Notes under the pieces: model-generated
The model's database searches: none
What the model was told of the DNA's origin: nothing
Seen by the model: the letters and a program-made list of their open reading frames with translations, nothing else
Shown: positions 8,813 through 16,662 of the stretch, one piece after another
Layout: the number at the start of each line of letters is the position of its first letter
Numbering within the stretch: position 1 is the stretch's first letter
DNA from: Nitrosopumilaceae archaeon
GTDB taxonomy: Archaea; Thermoproteota; Nitrososphaeria; Nitrososphaerales; Nitrosopumilaceae
Length of the DNA: 63,192 bases
Assembly (NCBI GenBank): GCA_900620265.3
Contig: UYNY03000033.1
Coordinates: 1 to 63,192 of the forward strand
Reading direction: 5' to 3'
Translations under genes and position numbers: made by a program

Positions 8813-10261
8813 TTAGTAGCCGCGCGCAAAGACCGGGACCGACGATGCCCCGGCCCCGCAGACGACGCAGGCGGCCCCGTCCGCGCCGCCCGGGGGCACC
8901 ACCCGTATCTCGGCGCCCGTCTCCTCCTTTACCCTCTCCTCGCACTTGCCGCCCCCGCACCACGCCGCGTAGACGAGGCCCCGCCCGGCGAGCTCGGCCA
9001 GCTCCCCATAGCTGCCCGCCCGGTGGGTCAGCCTGCCCGCCGCCTCCTCGGCCCTTGCCAGCATGGCCCGCTGGATCTCCTCCAGCATCCCGGGGATCCT
9101 CCCGAGCTCGCCTGCCCCGAGCTCGGACCTTGACCTGTCGTACCTCCTTGATATGGTGACCTTTGAGGCCGCCGCGTCCCTCGGGCCCACCTCTATGCGC
9201 AGCGGGACGCCGCGCAGCTCCCAGTAGTTGAACTTGTACCCCGGGGAGAACCCCTCCCGCTCGTCGATCACGGCCCTCACGCCGGCCCCCCTGAGCGCCG
9301 CGAGGGCGGCGCGCGCCGCCCCCGCCACGGCGGCGGCGTCCCCCCTTACTATCGGGACGACCACCGCCTGGACCGGGGCGACCCTCGGCGGCAGCACCAG
9401 CCCGTTGTCGTCCCCGTGGACCATTATCATGGCGCCGATGAGCCTCCATGACACCCCCCACGACGTCTGCCACGCCAGGTGCTCCCTGTTCTCCCTGTCA
9501 GAGTACCTTATGCCGAACGGCCCCGAGAAGTTCGTGCCAAGAAAGTGCGACGTGCCCATCTGCAGCGCCCTCCCGTCGGGCATCACCGACTCGATGGCGC
9601 TCGTGTACACGGCGCCGACGAACTTTTCCCTCTCGCTCTTGTCCCCATGTATCACCGGGATCGCAAGCTCGTCGCGCACGACCGACCCGTAGATCCCCAG
9701 CATTGCGGCCACCTCGTCCCTGGCCTCCTGCTCCGTCGCGTGCGCCGTGTGCCCCTCCTGCCAGAGGAACTCGGACGTCCTGAGGAACGGCTTCGTCCCC
9801 TTTATCTCGGCCCTGAGCGCGGTATTCCAAAAGTTCATCCTCAGCGGCAGGTCGCGCCAGCTCTGTATCCACTTGGAGTACATCGTGTACGCGAGGGCCT
9901 CGGACGTCGGCCTGAGCGCCAGCCTGTCGCCTATCTCGTCGTTTCCCGAGCGCGTGACCCAGAAGACCTCCGGGTTGAACCCCTCAAAGTGCTCCTTCTC
10001 CCTGCCCAGCAGCGACTCGGGGATCAGCACCGGGAGGAAGCCGTTCCTCACGCCCCTCTCGGCGAACCTGGCGTCCAGCGCGCCGCGCACGGCCTCCCAT
10101 ATGGCGTACCCGTCGGGGCGCAGCACGATGAGCCCCTTTACGGGGGCATAGTCTGCAAGCTCGGCCCGGGTGACCACCTGCGTGTACCAGGCGCTAAAGT
10201 CCCCCTCCTTTGCGGCGGTGACGCCGGCCCCCCTGTCCCCGCCCGGCCTAGAGGTCGTCAC
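8813..10261 (-). CDS. proS: Prolyl-tRNA synthetase, archaeal/eukaryal type
   Basis: Charges tRNA-Pro. Class II motif 1 region (NGFLPVLIPE), motif 2 with TSEFLWQEGHTAHAT, and motif 3 GDDNGLVLPPRVAP are all present, followed by an anticodon-binding domain and the archaeal C-terminal zinc module (WCGGGKCEERV and CVVCG) ending in Tyr. No bacterial editing insertion is present. The 482 residues match the archaeal length. The GTG at 10261 is used because the apparent valine start just downstream is GTC and cannot initiate; this start overlaps the upstream small gene by 14 bases, so the two are probably co-transcribed. Confidence 0.95.
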   Translation of the reverse strand: MTTSRPGGDRGAGVTAAKEGDFSAWYTQVVTRAELADYAPVKGLIVLRPDGYAIWEAVRGALDARFAERGVRNGFLPVLIPESLLGREKEHFEGFNPEVFWVTRSGNDEIGDRLALRPTSEALAYTMYSKWIQSWRDLPLRMNFWNTALRAEIKGTKPFLRTSEFLWQEGHTAHATEQEARDEVAAMLGIYGSVVRDELAIPVIHGDKSEREKFVGAVYTSAIESVMPDGRALQMGTSHFLGTNFSGPFGIRYSDRENREHLAWQTSWGVSWRLIGAMIMVHGDDNGLVLPPRVAPVQAVVVPIVRGDAAAVAGAARAALAALRGAGVRAVIDEREGFSPGYKFNYWELRGVPLRIEVGPRDAAASKVTISRRYDRSRSELGAGELGRIPGMLEEIQRAMLARAEEAAGRLTHRAGSYGELAELAGRGLVYAAWCGGGKCEERVKEETGAEIRVVPPGGADGAACVVCGAGASSVPVFARGY

Positions 10262-10529
10262 CCTTGCACAGCACCTTTCCCATGACCCTGCTCTGGAAGT
10301 TCCTGCATACGAAGCACTGTATGAAGTGCGTCTGCTCCCCGAGCACGGGGCAGTCCACGTACTCCTGCTTCATCCTCTTTAGCATCTTGGGGCTCACCCC
10401 CTTCAGCTTTAGCTTGCCCCTCTCGTCCATCATCCCCGCCGAGCTCATCTCGGCCTTTACGGCGTCGGGGAGCTTCTGCCGGCCCTCCCGGGTCTTTATC
10501 TCCACCTCGTACTTGAAGTCGAGCTCCAT
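10248..10529 (-). CDS. Conserved-looking small protein with Cys-rich C-terminus
   Basis: Encodes 93 residues of unknown function. The C-terminal third has four cysteines (DCPVLG, then QCFVC, then VLCKG) plus a histidine, arranged like a small metal-binding knuckle. The N-terminal part is charged and lysine-rich. The ATG at 10529 is preferred over an upstream open frame because TATAAATC on the minus strand, centred near 10556, is at leaderless spacing. It overlaps proS by 14 bases and would be the first gene of that unit, which hints at a translation-related role but does not show it. Confidence 0.7.
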   Translation of the reverse strand: MELDFKYEVEIKTREGRQKLPDAVKAEMSSAGMMDERGKLKLKGVSPKMLKRMKQEYVDCPVLGEQTHFIQCFVCRNFQSRVMGKVLCKGDDL

Positions 10530-10633
10530 GCCGGGGCGCCCCTCCTGCTTGGATTTATACCAACGCTTTGCGGCCCCCGGCACGCGGCCCGGGTGCTTAG
10601 ACTTTAATATCATCGGCCGCGCCGGGCCGGCGC
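10530..10633. promoter_or_regulatory. Divergent promoter region
   Basis: This 104-base gap separates the small zinc-type gene and the phosphatase gene. It contains GATTTATACC around 10551-10560 for the minus gene and TTTAATATCATC around 10602-10613 for the plus gene. Each lies about 22-32 bases before its start codon. No other coding capacity is visible. Confidence 0.5.
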
Positions 10634-11284
10634 TTGCTTGTCATATTTGACGTCGAGGGGGTTCTGTACGACGAGGAGTACCTCCCCATCCTGGCGGAGG
10701 AGGTGGGCCGGCAGGACGAGATATGGGAGATCACGAGGCGCGGCATCAGCGGCGCCATCGACTGGGAGGAGGGGCTCCGGACACGCGTCGAGGCCCTCCG
10801 CGGCCTTGACGAGGCCACGTGCAGGCGCGTGGCCGACTCGCTCCCCATAATGACGGGGGCCAGGGAGGCGTGCCGGGCGCTAAAGGCGGCCGGCTGGCGC
10901 CTGATGGCCGTCTCCGGCGGGTTCACGATCATGATGGACCGGCTGCAGCGCGAGCTCGGGCTGGACCGCGTCCTCTCCAACGAGCTGGTCTTCAGGGACG
11001 GCAGGCTGGACGGGGTGCGGGTGGCCGTCGGCGCCGACAAGGCCGCCGCCGCGAGGGGCCCCGCAGGCGAGTGGGGCGAGAAGAAAGAGGACACCGTCTG
11101 CGTGGTGGACGGGGCCAACGACGTAAAGCTGTTCGGCATGTGCGGGCTGGGCATCGCGTACCGCGCCCAGGACGTGGTAAAGGAGATGGCGACGGAGGTC
11201 CTCGAGACGAAGGACCTGGCCATGATAGTGGGCATCATCAACAGGCACTACGGCTTGGAGATAGCCGTGCCGCGCCCGGGATGA
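10634..11284 (+). CDS. HAD-superfamily phosphatase, SerB-like
   Basis: Probable phosphoserine phosphatase, the last step of serine synthesis, or a related small-molecule phosphatase. HAD motif I reads IFDVEGVLYD, motif II VSGGF, motif III lysine lies around GADKAAA, and motif IV is VVDGANDVKLF. The second acidic residue of motif I is Glu where most HAD phosphatases have Asp, so catalysis should be checked. The TTG start at 10634 has a TATA-like TTTAATATC at leaderless distance. The stop codon overlaps the cofE ATG as ATGA, so the two form an operon. The assignment to serine metabolism is moderate because no other serine gene is adjacent. Confidence 0.78.
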   Translation: MLVIFDVEGVLYDEEYLPILAEEVGRQDEIWEITRRGISGAIDWEEGLRTRVEALRGLDEATCRRVADSLPIMTGAREACRALKAAGWRLMAVSGGFTIMMDRLQRELGLDRVLSNELVFRDGRLDGVRVAVGADKAAAARGPAGEWGEKKEDTVCVVDGANDVKLFGMCGLGIAYRAQDVVKEMATEVLETKDLAMIVGIINRHYGLEIAVPRPG

Positions 11285-12075
11285 CCGGCGCGCGCCCCGA
11301 CGACCGGCCCGGCAGGCTGGAGGTGCTGCCCGTGCGCGTGCCCGGGGAGGTGTCCGGCCCCGTCGCCGCCCTGCTCTGCGCGCACGCCGACCTGCGGGAC
11401 GGCGACGTGGTGGTGGTGTCGCAAAAGGCCGTCTCAAAGTCCGAGGGGCGCGTGGTCCTGCTCTCGGACGTCTCCCCGTCGCCGCTCGCCGAGGGGATCG
11501 CCTCCGAGTACGGCAAGGACCCGCGCATAGTCGAGCTCGCGCTCTCCGAGTCAAGGCGCATAGTCCGCATGGCCCGCGGCACCCTGATAATGGAGACGCG
11601 CTCGGGGATCATCTGCGCCAACGCGGGCGTCGACGAGAGCAACGCGGGGGAGGGGCGCGCCGTCCTGCTGCCCGAGGATCCGGACGCGTCGGCGCGTCGC
11701 ATCGCCGAGCAGATACTGGAGATCTCGGGCGCCCGAGTGGCGGTCCTGGTCTCAGACACGTTCGGCCGCGCGTTCCGGGTCGGGCAGACTGACTGCGCCA
11801 TCGGGGTGCACGGGATCCCGCCGGTACTCGAGTACGCCGGCGAGCGCGACGCGGACGGGCGCGAGCTCCGCGTCACGGCCGTCGCCCTGGCCGACGAGGT
11901 ATGCGGCGCGGCCGAGATCGTCATGGGCAAGTCGCTCGGCATCCCGGCCGCCGTGGTGAGGGGCCTCCGGATGCGCGGGGGCGGCGGGGCCGGCCTCCTG
12001 CTGCGCCCAAACGACGAGGACCTCTTCTGCGGCCCGCCGCCGGACGGCATGGCCGGGCGGCCGGGCAGACATTAA
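11281..12075 (+). CDS. cofE: Coenzyme F420-0 : L-glutamate ligase
   Basis: Adds glutamate residues to F420-0 using GTP, giving the polyglutamylated deazaflavin cofactor. Recognisable CofE blocks include DGDVVVVSQKAVSKSEGR near residue 40, the metal-site region ICANAGVDESNAG, and VLVSDTFGRAFRVGQTD. The 264 residues are normal for the archaeal enzyme. The ATG at 11281 overlaps the upstream phosphatase stop in ATGA. F420 is expected in ammonia-oxidising archaea. No other F420 gene lies in the window. Confidence 0.93.
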   Translation: MTGARPDDRPGRLEVLPVRVPGEVSGPVAALLCAHADLRDGDVVVVSQKAVSKSEGRVVLLSDVSPSPLAEGIASEYGKDPRIVELALSESRRIVRMARGTLIMETRSGIICANAGVDESNAGEGRAVLLPEDPDASARRIAEQILEISGARVAVLVSDTFGRAFRVGQTDCAIGVHGIPPVLEYAGERDADGRELRVTAVALADEVCGAAEIVMGKSLGIPAAVVRGLRMRGGGGAGLLLRPNDEDLFCGPPPDGMAGRPGRH

Positions 12076-12101
12076 TATGGCAAGGGGGGTGCCGGGCGGC
12101 G

Positions 12102-12326
12102 TTGCCAGACGTGACGCTTGACGCCCGGGGCCTCTTCTGCCCCGAGCCGGTCTTCCGGACAAAGATCGAGCTGGAAAAGATGCAGGCCGGGCAGACCATC
12201 GAGGTCTCGGCCGATGATCCGGCCGCCGAGGACGACATCACCCGGTGGGCCTCAAGGTCCGGCCACGAGCTGCTCGGCGTCACAAAGGACGGCGGGGCCG
12301 TCACGATCACCATCAAAAAGTCCTAG
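12102..12326 (+). CDS. tusA: TusA-family sulfur carrier protein
   Basis: A 74-residue sulfur relay protein. The defining motif is DARGLFCPEPVF, whose cysteine carries persulfide in the family. The TTG at 12102 is chosen because ATTAATATGG at 12071-12080 is at leaderless spacing and the protein then starts just before the motif; the frame is open further upstream but that stretch duplicates cofE. It ends on a CTAG shared with the convergent trxB. The partner is unknown; a rhodanese and a sulfite reductase lie within 5 kb and could supply sulfur. Confidence 0.88.
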   Translation: MPDVTLDARGLFCPEPVFRTKIELEKMQAGQTIEVSADDPAAEDDITRWASRSGHELLGVTKDGGAVTITIKKS

Positions 12327-13309
12327 TTTGACAGGTACCTGTCCGCATCGATTGCCGCCATGCAGCCGAACCCCGCCGCGGTGACCGCCTGCCTGTACCT
12401 CCTGTCGTGCACGTCGCCGGCCGCAAAGACGCCCCTGACGCTCGTCTCGGACCCGTTCACCGCCACGTAGCCGGCCTCGTCAAGCTCCACCTGCCCCCTG
12501 AAGAGCGCCGTGTTCGGCTCGTGCCCTATGGCGACAAAGAGCGCCCCCGCGCCCACCTGCTCCTCGGCCCCAGTCTTTACGTTCCTGAGGACCACCTGCT
12601 CGACCCTCTCCTTGCCCCTCACGTCGGACACCTCGGTGTCCCAGACGAACCGAATCTTGGGGTTCGCAAGGGCGCGCTCCTGCATCACCTTGCTGGCGCG
12701 CAGCTCGGCCCGCCTGTGCACCACGTGGACCGTGCTTGCGAACTTTGTAAGGAACGTGGCCTCCTCGATCGCAGAGTCGCCCCCGCCGGCCACCACTATC
12801 TCCTGCCCCCTGAAGAACGGCCCGTCGCACGTGGCGCAGTACGAGACGCCGCGCCCGGCAAAGTCCTTCTCCCCCTGCAGCCCCAGCTTGCGCGGGGTCG
12901 CCCCGGTAGCTATGATGACGGCCCGCGCCTCGTACTCCTCGGTTGCGGTGAGCACCTTGAACGGGGGCCCGCGCAGGTCCACGTTGACCGCCTCGTCGTC
13001 TATCATGGTGGCTCCGGTCATCTTGCACTGCTTTCTCATCTCTATCATCAGGTCCGGCCCCATGATCCCCGACTCGAACCCCGGATAGTTCTCCACCTCG
13101 GTCGTGTTGACCAGCTGCCCGCCCGGCAGCGGCCCCGAGAGCACCGCCGTCTTGTGGCCGGCGCGCGAGCAGTAGATGCCCGCGGTATATCCGGCCGGCC
13201 CGGCCCCTATTATCACCACGTCGAACCTTGTCTCCCTGCCGGGCTCGCCCGGCGGCCCGCGCGGGGGAGCCTGCTCCGGCGCCATCTCCGGCCCAGCTGC
13301 CATCATGGC
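12323..13309 (-). CDS. trxB: Thioredoxin reductase
   Basis: FAD- and NAD(P)H-dependent flavoprotein that reduces thioredoxin. It carries the FAD-binding VVIIGAGPAGYTAG, the redox-active CATC in GVSYCATCDGPFF, the nicotinamide-site VVAGGGDSAIEEA, and the closing FAD motif GVFAAGDVHD. The 328 residues include a 25-residue proline-rich N-terminal tail not usual in the family. The start is ATG at 13309 (a second ATG follows at once), selected by CTTAAATT about 25 bases upstream. The stop is shared with tusA on CTAG. Electron donors could be NADPH or F420H2; the sequence does not decide. Confidence 0.93.
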   Translation of the reverse strand, partial: AMMAAGPEMAPEQAPPRGPPGEPGRETRFDVVIIGAGPAGYTAGIYCSRAGHKTAVLSGPLPGGQLVNTTEVENYPGFESGIMGPDLMIEMRKQCKMTGATMIDDEAVNVDLRGPPFKVLTATEEYEARAVIIATGATPRKLGLQGEKDFAGRGVSYCATCDGPFFRGQEIVVAGGGDSAIEEATFLTKFASTVHVVHRRAELRASKVMQERALANPKIRFVWDTEVSDVRGKERVEQVVLRNVKTGAEEQVGAGALFVAIGHEPNTALFRGQVELDEAGYVAVNGSETSVRGVFAAGDVHDRRYRQAVTAAGFGCMAAIDADRYLSN

Positions 13310-13332
13310 GGGGGCGGCATGCCCCCAACAAT

Positions 13333-13977
13333 TTAAGTGAATGTCCGGGGCCCCGGCAGCCCCGGGTGCCGGCCGCACAGGCGCATCCCCGCGGCCTGGC
13401 CGAGCAGCTCCCCCTGCAGGTGCGCATCATACAGGACGCACCCGGGGTCGCCGCACGGCCCCTCCCCCGTCTCGCAGTAGGCGGCGGCCTGGTACGCGCA
13501 GACGCAGGCGGCGCCCGCGATCCGCGGGTCCCCCTCCTCTAGGTACCTTCCCCGCGCGGGCCCGGCCCTGCCGAACTCTGCCAGGTCCGCATAGTATCCG
13601 GGCGGCCTCGCCGGCCCCTCGATTATGCCGCGGATGGATACTATCGCGGGGCTTGGCGCCATCATGGTCCTGGCGTGTATCCTGTCCCCCTCGCGCGTGC
13701 AGACCAGCATGTCAGTCAGCAGCATGTGGACCGTGCCGATCCCCTGGTCCGCCCCTATCGCCCGGGACAGGGCCGAGCGCAGCGCGTGCCCCTCGTACAT
13801 GGCCGCGCCCCCGTGCGCCCCCATCAGGGCGCCCCCAGCGTCGACAGCGGCGCCGCCGCGCGTCTCGACCCCGCCCAGCCCGGACAGGCACGAGGCGACC
13901 GCGCCGGAGATCCGCCCGTCCGCGCAGCCATCATGTATTATGATCCTCCCGACGCGGCGGGGACCCCTACCTCTCAA
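13333..13977 (-). CDS. Uncharacterised protein with Cys/His-rich C-terminus
   Basis: Encodes 214 residues with no function I can assign. The N-terminal half is glycine- and alanine-rich with GRIIIHDGCADG. The last 60 residues are rich in Cys and His (ACVCAY, YCETGEGPCGDPGCVLYDAH, RLCGRHPG), which suggests a metal site; a remote metallopeptidase relationship (DUF6775-like) is possible but no HExxH is present. The start is TTG at 13977, overlapping thi4 by 11 bases, so the two are probably one transcript. An ATG near 13940 is in another frame. Start confidence is moderate. Confidence 0.6.
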   Translation of the reverse strand: MRGRGPRRVGRIIIHDGCADGRISGAVASCLSGLGGVETRGGAAVDAGGALMGAHGGAAMYEGHALRSALSRAIGADQGIGTVHMLLTDMLVCTREGDRIHARTMMAPSPAIVSIRGIIEGPARPPGYYADLAEFGRAGPARGRYLEEGDPRIAGAACVCAYQAAAYCETGEGPCGDPGCVLYDAHLQGELLGQAAGMRLCGRHPGLPGPRTFT

Positions 13978-14782
13978 GCTCCCTTATCTTCTGGGCCGTT
14001 ATCTCGGCCGCCCTCTTTCCGGAGTATAGCATGGATCCGAACGTGGGGCCCATCCTGGCAAGCCCGTGCGTCTCCGTGACGGACATGCCGGCTGCGACCA
14101 GCCCGGGGTACACCTCGCCGGTCTTGTCGACCACGTGCTCCTCCCCCTCGCTCACGTGCATCGGGTCCATCCCCTTCCACTCGGCGAGCCCGCGGTCCAC
14201 CAGCCTCTTTACCGCGACAGAGTCGTGCCCCGACGCGTCTATCACGACCTTTGACTCGAAGGCCACGGGGTCCACGCACGTGATGTTCCTCGGGAGCGCA
14301 GAGACCGGCATCCAGTTTGCCACCACGCCTGCAACGCGCCCGCCGCGCATCACCAGGTCGTCAAACTTTGTCAGGTTCAGGAACTTTACGCCCGCATCAC
14401 ACGCGCCTGCTATGAGCTTTGAGACGGCGTGCGGGCCCGGCGTGATGTACAGCCCCTCGCCGGCCTTTTTGTAGGGGATCCCAAGCTCGTCCCATATCTT
14501 CTGGGCCGGGTCGCGCACGGTGACCGGGTTCATCATGTACCCTCCGAGCCAGTAGCCCCCGCCGAGGTAGTTGTTCTGCTCGATAACCAGCACCCTGAAG
14601 CCCATGTTGGAGAGGTCGCGCCCCGCCGTCAGCCCCGCCGGCCCCGCCCCTATGATGATGACGTCCGACTCTGCCCTCTCCTCCAGCACGCTGTGGAACT
14701 CGGCCGCTATCGCCCGCGTGATCTCGACCTCGCGGACTTCGGCGAACATGCCCCTCCTCTGGGCCGTCACTGCCTCCTGCAT
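13967..14782 (-). CDS. thi4: Thiamine thiazole synthase, Thi4 family
   Basis: Makes the thiazole part of thiamine from NAD, glycine and a sulfur source. The 271-residue protein has the dinucleotide motif VIIIGAGPAGLTAGRDL, EQNNYLGGGYWLGGYM, and the C-terminal GPTFGSMLYSGKRAAE block. In the region where yeast Thi4 carries its sacrificial cysteine the sequence is IDASGHDSVAVKRLVD, with no cysteine. That is the pattern of archaeal Thi4 enzymes that use free sulfide and turn over repeatedly. The start ATG at 14782 has ATTAATA at leaderless distance. It is divergent from a sulfite/nitrite reductase. Confidence 0.9.
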   Translation of the reverse strand: MQEAVTAQRRGMFAEVREVEITRAIAAEFHSVLEERAESDVIIIGAGPAGLTAGRDLSNMGFRVLVIEQNNYLGGGYWLGGYMMNPVTVRDPAQKIWDELGIPYKKAGEGLYITPGPHAVSKLIAGACDAGVKFLNLTKFDDLVMRGGRVAGVVANWMPVSALPRNITCVDPVAFESKVVIDASGHDSVAVKRLVDRGLAEWKGMDPMHVSEGEEHVVDKTGEVYPGLVAAGMSVTETHGLARMGPTFGSMLYSGKRAAEITAQKIRELER

Positions 14783-14880
14783 CGGGCCGGGTGGCCCCAG
14801 CTAACAATTAATACCTTGCCGTTAGCTCCGGCTAAGGGCGTCAAAAACTTATAACCGCACGGCGCGAGCGCGCCCGCGTA
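14783..14880. promoter_or_regulatory. Divergent promoter thi4 / sulfite reductase with GCTAA-type repeats
   Basis: AATTAATA at 14806-14813 is the TATA element for thi4 and TTATAA at 14849-14854 that for the reductase. Around and between them are three copies of a GCTAA(C/G) half-site: GCTAAC at 14800-14805, GTTAGC at 14821-14826 and GCTAAG at 14831-14836. The outer pair AGCTAAC / GTTAGCT is a 7-base inverted repeat flanking the thi4 TATA; the inner pair TTAGC-TCCG-GCTAA is a second palindrome. Position fits an operator shared by both genes. Confidence 0.5.
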
Positions 14881-16662
14881 TTGGATGCAGAGCTTGAGCG
14901 GCGCGCCGAGGGGGGCGCCCCGGACTGGGCGCGACACGAGGAGGCCGACGAGTTCGCAAGGACCGTGAGGCTCTTCAGGGCGGGCAGGTACGACGCGGAC
15001 AGCTTTAGGAGGTTCCGGCTCCAGAACGGCGCCTATGGGACGCGCATGACCGGCGACTATGCGATGGTGCGCATAAAGCTGCCCGCCGGCGAGGTGCGCC
15101 CAGAGCAGCTGGAGCGGATAGCCCGGCTGAGCGAGCAGTACTCGATAGGGAGCGCCCACTTTTCCACCCGCGAGAACGTCCAGCTGCACTGGGTCGTCCT
15201 CGAGGACGTCTCGGAGGTGATGCGCGGGCTGGCCGGCGTGGGCCTGACCTCGAGGGAGGCGTGCGGCAACACGGTGCGCAACGTCATGTGCAGCCCGCTC
15301 TCCGGCGTCTGCCCCGAAGAGGCCTTTGACTCGACGCCGTACGCCCTTGCGACGGCCCGCTTCTTCCTGCGCAACCCCATGTCGCAGAACCTGCCGCGCA
15401 AGTTCAAGTTCAACTTTACGTGCTGCGAGGAGCACGGCATGGCCCGGATAGTGGACGTGGGGCTCGTGCCCCGGATCGAGGACGGGGTGCGCGGGTTCCG
15501 CGTCTACCTCGGCGGCGGGCTGGGCAACAAGTCGTACGTGGGGCACCTGCTCGAGGAGTTCACCCCGGAGGAGGACCTGCTCCACACGTCGATCGCCGTG
15601 ATGCGCATATTCGACCGCCTCGGGGACCGCAAGAACATGGCGCGGAACCGCATGAGGTACCTGGTGCACGACATGGGGTGGGAAAAGTTCCAGGCCCTGG
15701 TGCTAAAGGAGCGCGCCGTGGTAAAGGCGACCCAGTCCGTGGTGACCAGCCTGCAGGTGGACGCGCGGCCCGCCGAGGTCAGGAGGCCGGTATCCGTGAC
15801 GTCGGGCGCCGACCCCGAGCCGGCCGGCTACCAGAGGTGGCTCTCCACGTGCACCGTCCGGCAGAGGCAGCCGGGGTACCGCGCCGTCTTTGTCTCGCTC
15901 GAGGCCGGCGACATCACGTCGGGCCAGCTGCGGTCCCTCGCCGGGCTCGTCAGGGACCACTCGGGCGAGGGACACGCCAGGGCCGGCTTCCTGCAGGACG
16001 TGGTGCTGCGGCACGTCCACGAGGACGACCTGCCCCGCCTCTACGCCGGGCTGGTCTCTGCCGGGCTCGCAAGGCCCGGGGCGCTGACGATGGCCTCCCC
16101 GGTGGGGTGCTCGGGGACGACCTCGTGCAACCTGGCCCTCACCAACTCGCACAGGCTCGCAAAGGAGATCCAGAAAAAGTTCCTCGAGATGGGCCTTGAC
16201 GGCCATGACGACCTGCGCGGCTCGACCATCAAGATAAGCGGGTGCCCCAACTCGTGCGGCCAGCACGGCATCGCCACCATCGGCTTTTACGGCGGCGGCG
16301 CCCGCGTCGGCAAGGACATGTACGCCAACTACCAGATGTCGCTGGGCGGCAGGTCCGACGGAGGGGCCGCGCTCGGCGCCACGTGCGCGCGCGTGCCGGC
16401 AAAGCGCGTGATGCCCGTCATCCTGCGCATAATCGAGATATTCCGCGAGCACAAGTCGGAGGGGGACACGCTGGGCGGGTGGCTCCACCGGCTGGCGGCC
16501 GGGGCGGGCGCCCCCGGCATGGAGTCCGTGTCAGACGTAAAGCGCGCCATCGAGCCGCTCCTCGCCCCGCCGTCCAAGGAGGAGGACCCGGACTTTTACC
16601 TCGACTACGGCTCCGACACCGGGTACCACACCAAGACCGGCAGGGGAGAATGCGCCGCATGA
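14881..16662 (+). CDS. Siroheme 4Fe-4S sulfite/nitrite reductase (ferredoxin type)
   Basis: Six-electron reductase giving sulfide from sulfite or ammonia from nitrite. The two siroheme/cluster cysteine pairs are visible: GCSGTTSCNLA (C-x5-C) and ISGCPNSCGQH (C-x3-C). The protein has the duplicated ferredoxin-like halves, with STRENVQLHWV and RNVMCSPLSGVC in the first. The length of 593 residues is typical. The start is TTG at 14881, supported by TTATAA 27-32 bases upstream. The rhodanese gene overlaps its stop in ATGA and Thi4 is divergent, both of which favour an assimilatory sulfite role, although thaumarchaeal relatives are often named nitrite reductase. Confidence 0.88.
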   Translation: MDAELERRAEGGAPDWARHEEADEFARTVRLFRAGRYDADSFRRFRLQNGAYGTRMTGDYAMVRIKLPAGEVRPEQLERIARLSEQYSIGSAHFSTRENVQLHWVVLEDVSEVMRGLAGVGLTSREACGNTVRNVMCSPLSGVCPEEAFDSTPYALATARFFLRNPMSQNLPRKFKFNFTCCEEHGMARIVDVGLVPRIEDGVRGFRVYLGGGLGNKSYVGHLLEEFTPEEDLLHTSIAVMRIFDRLGDRKNMARNRMRYLVHDMGWEKFQALVLKERAVVKATQSVVTSLQVDARPAEVRRPVSVTSGADPEPAGYQRWLSTCTVRQRQPGYRAVFVSLEAGDITSGQLRSLAGLVRDHSGEGHARAGFLQDVVLRHVHEDDLPRLYAGLVSAGLARPGALTMASPVGCSGTTSCNLALTNSHRLAKEIQKKFLEMGLDGHDDLRGSTIKISGCPNSCGQHGIATIGFYGGGARVGKDMYANYQMSLGGRSDGGAALGATCARVPAKRVMPVILRIIEIFREHKSEGDTLGGWLHRLAAGAGAPGMESVSDVKRAIEPLLAPPSKEEDPDFYLDYGSDTGYHTKTGRGECAA

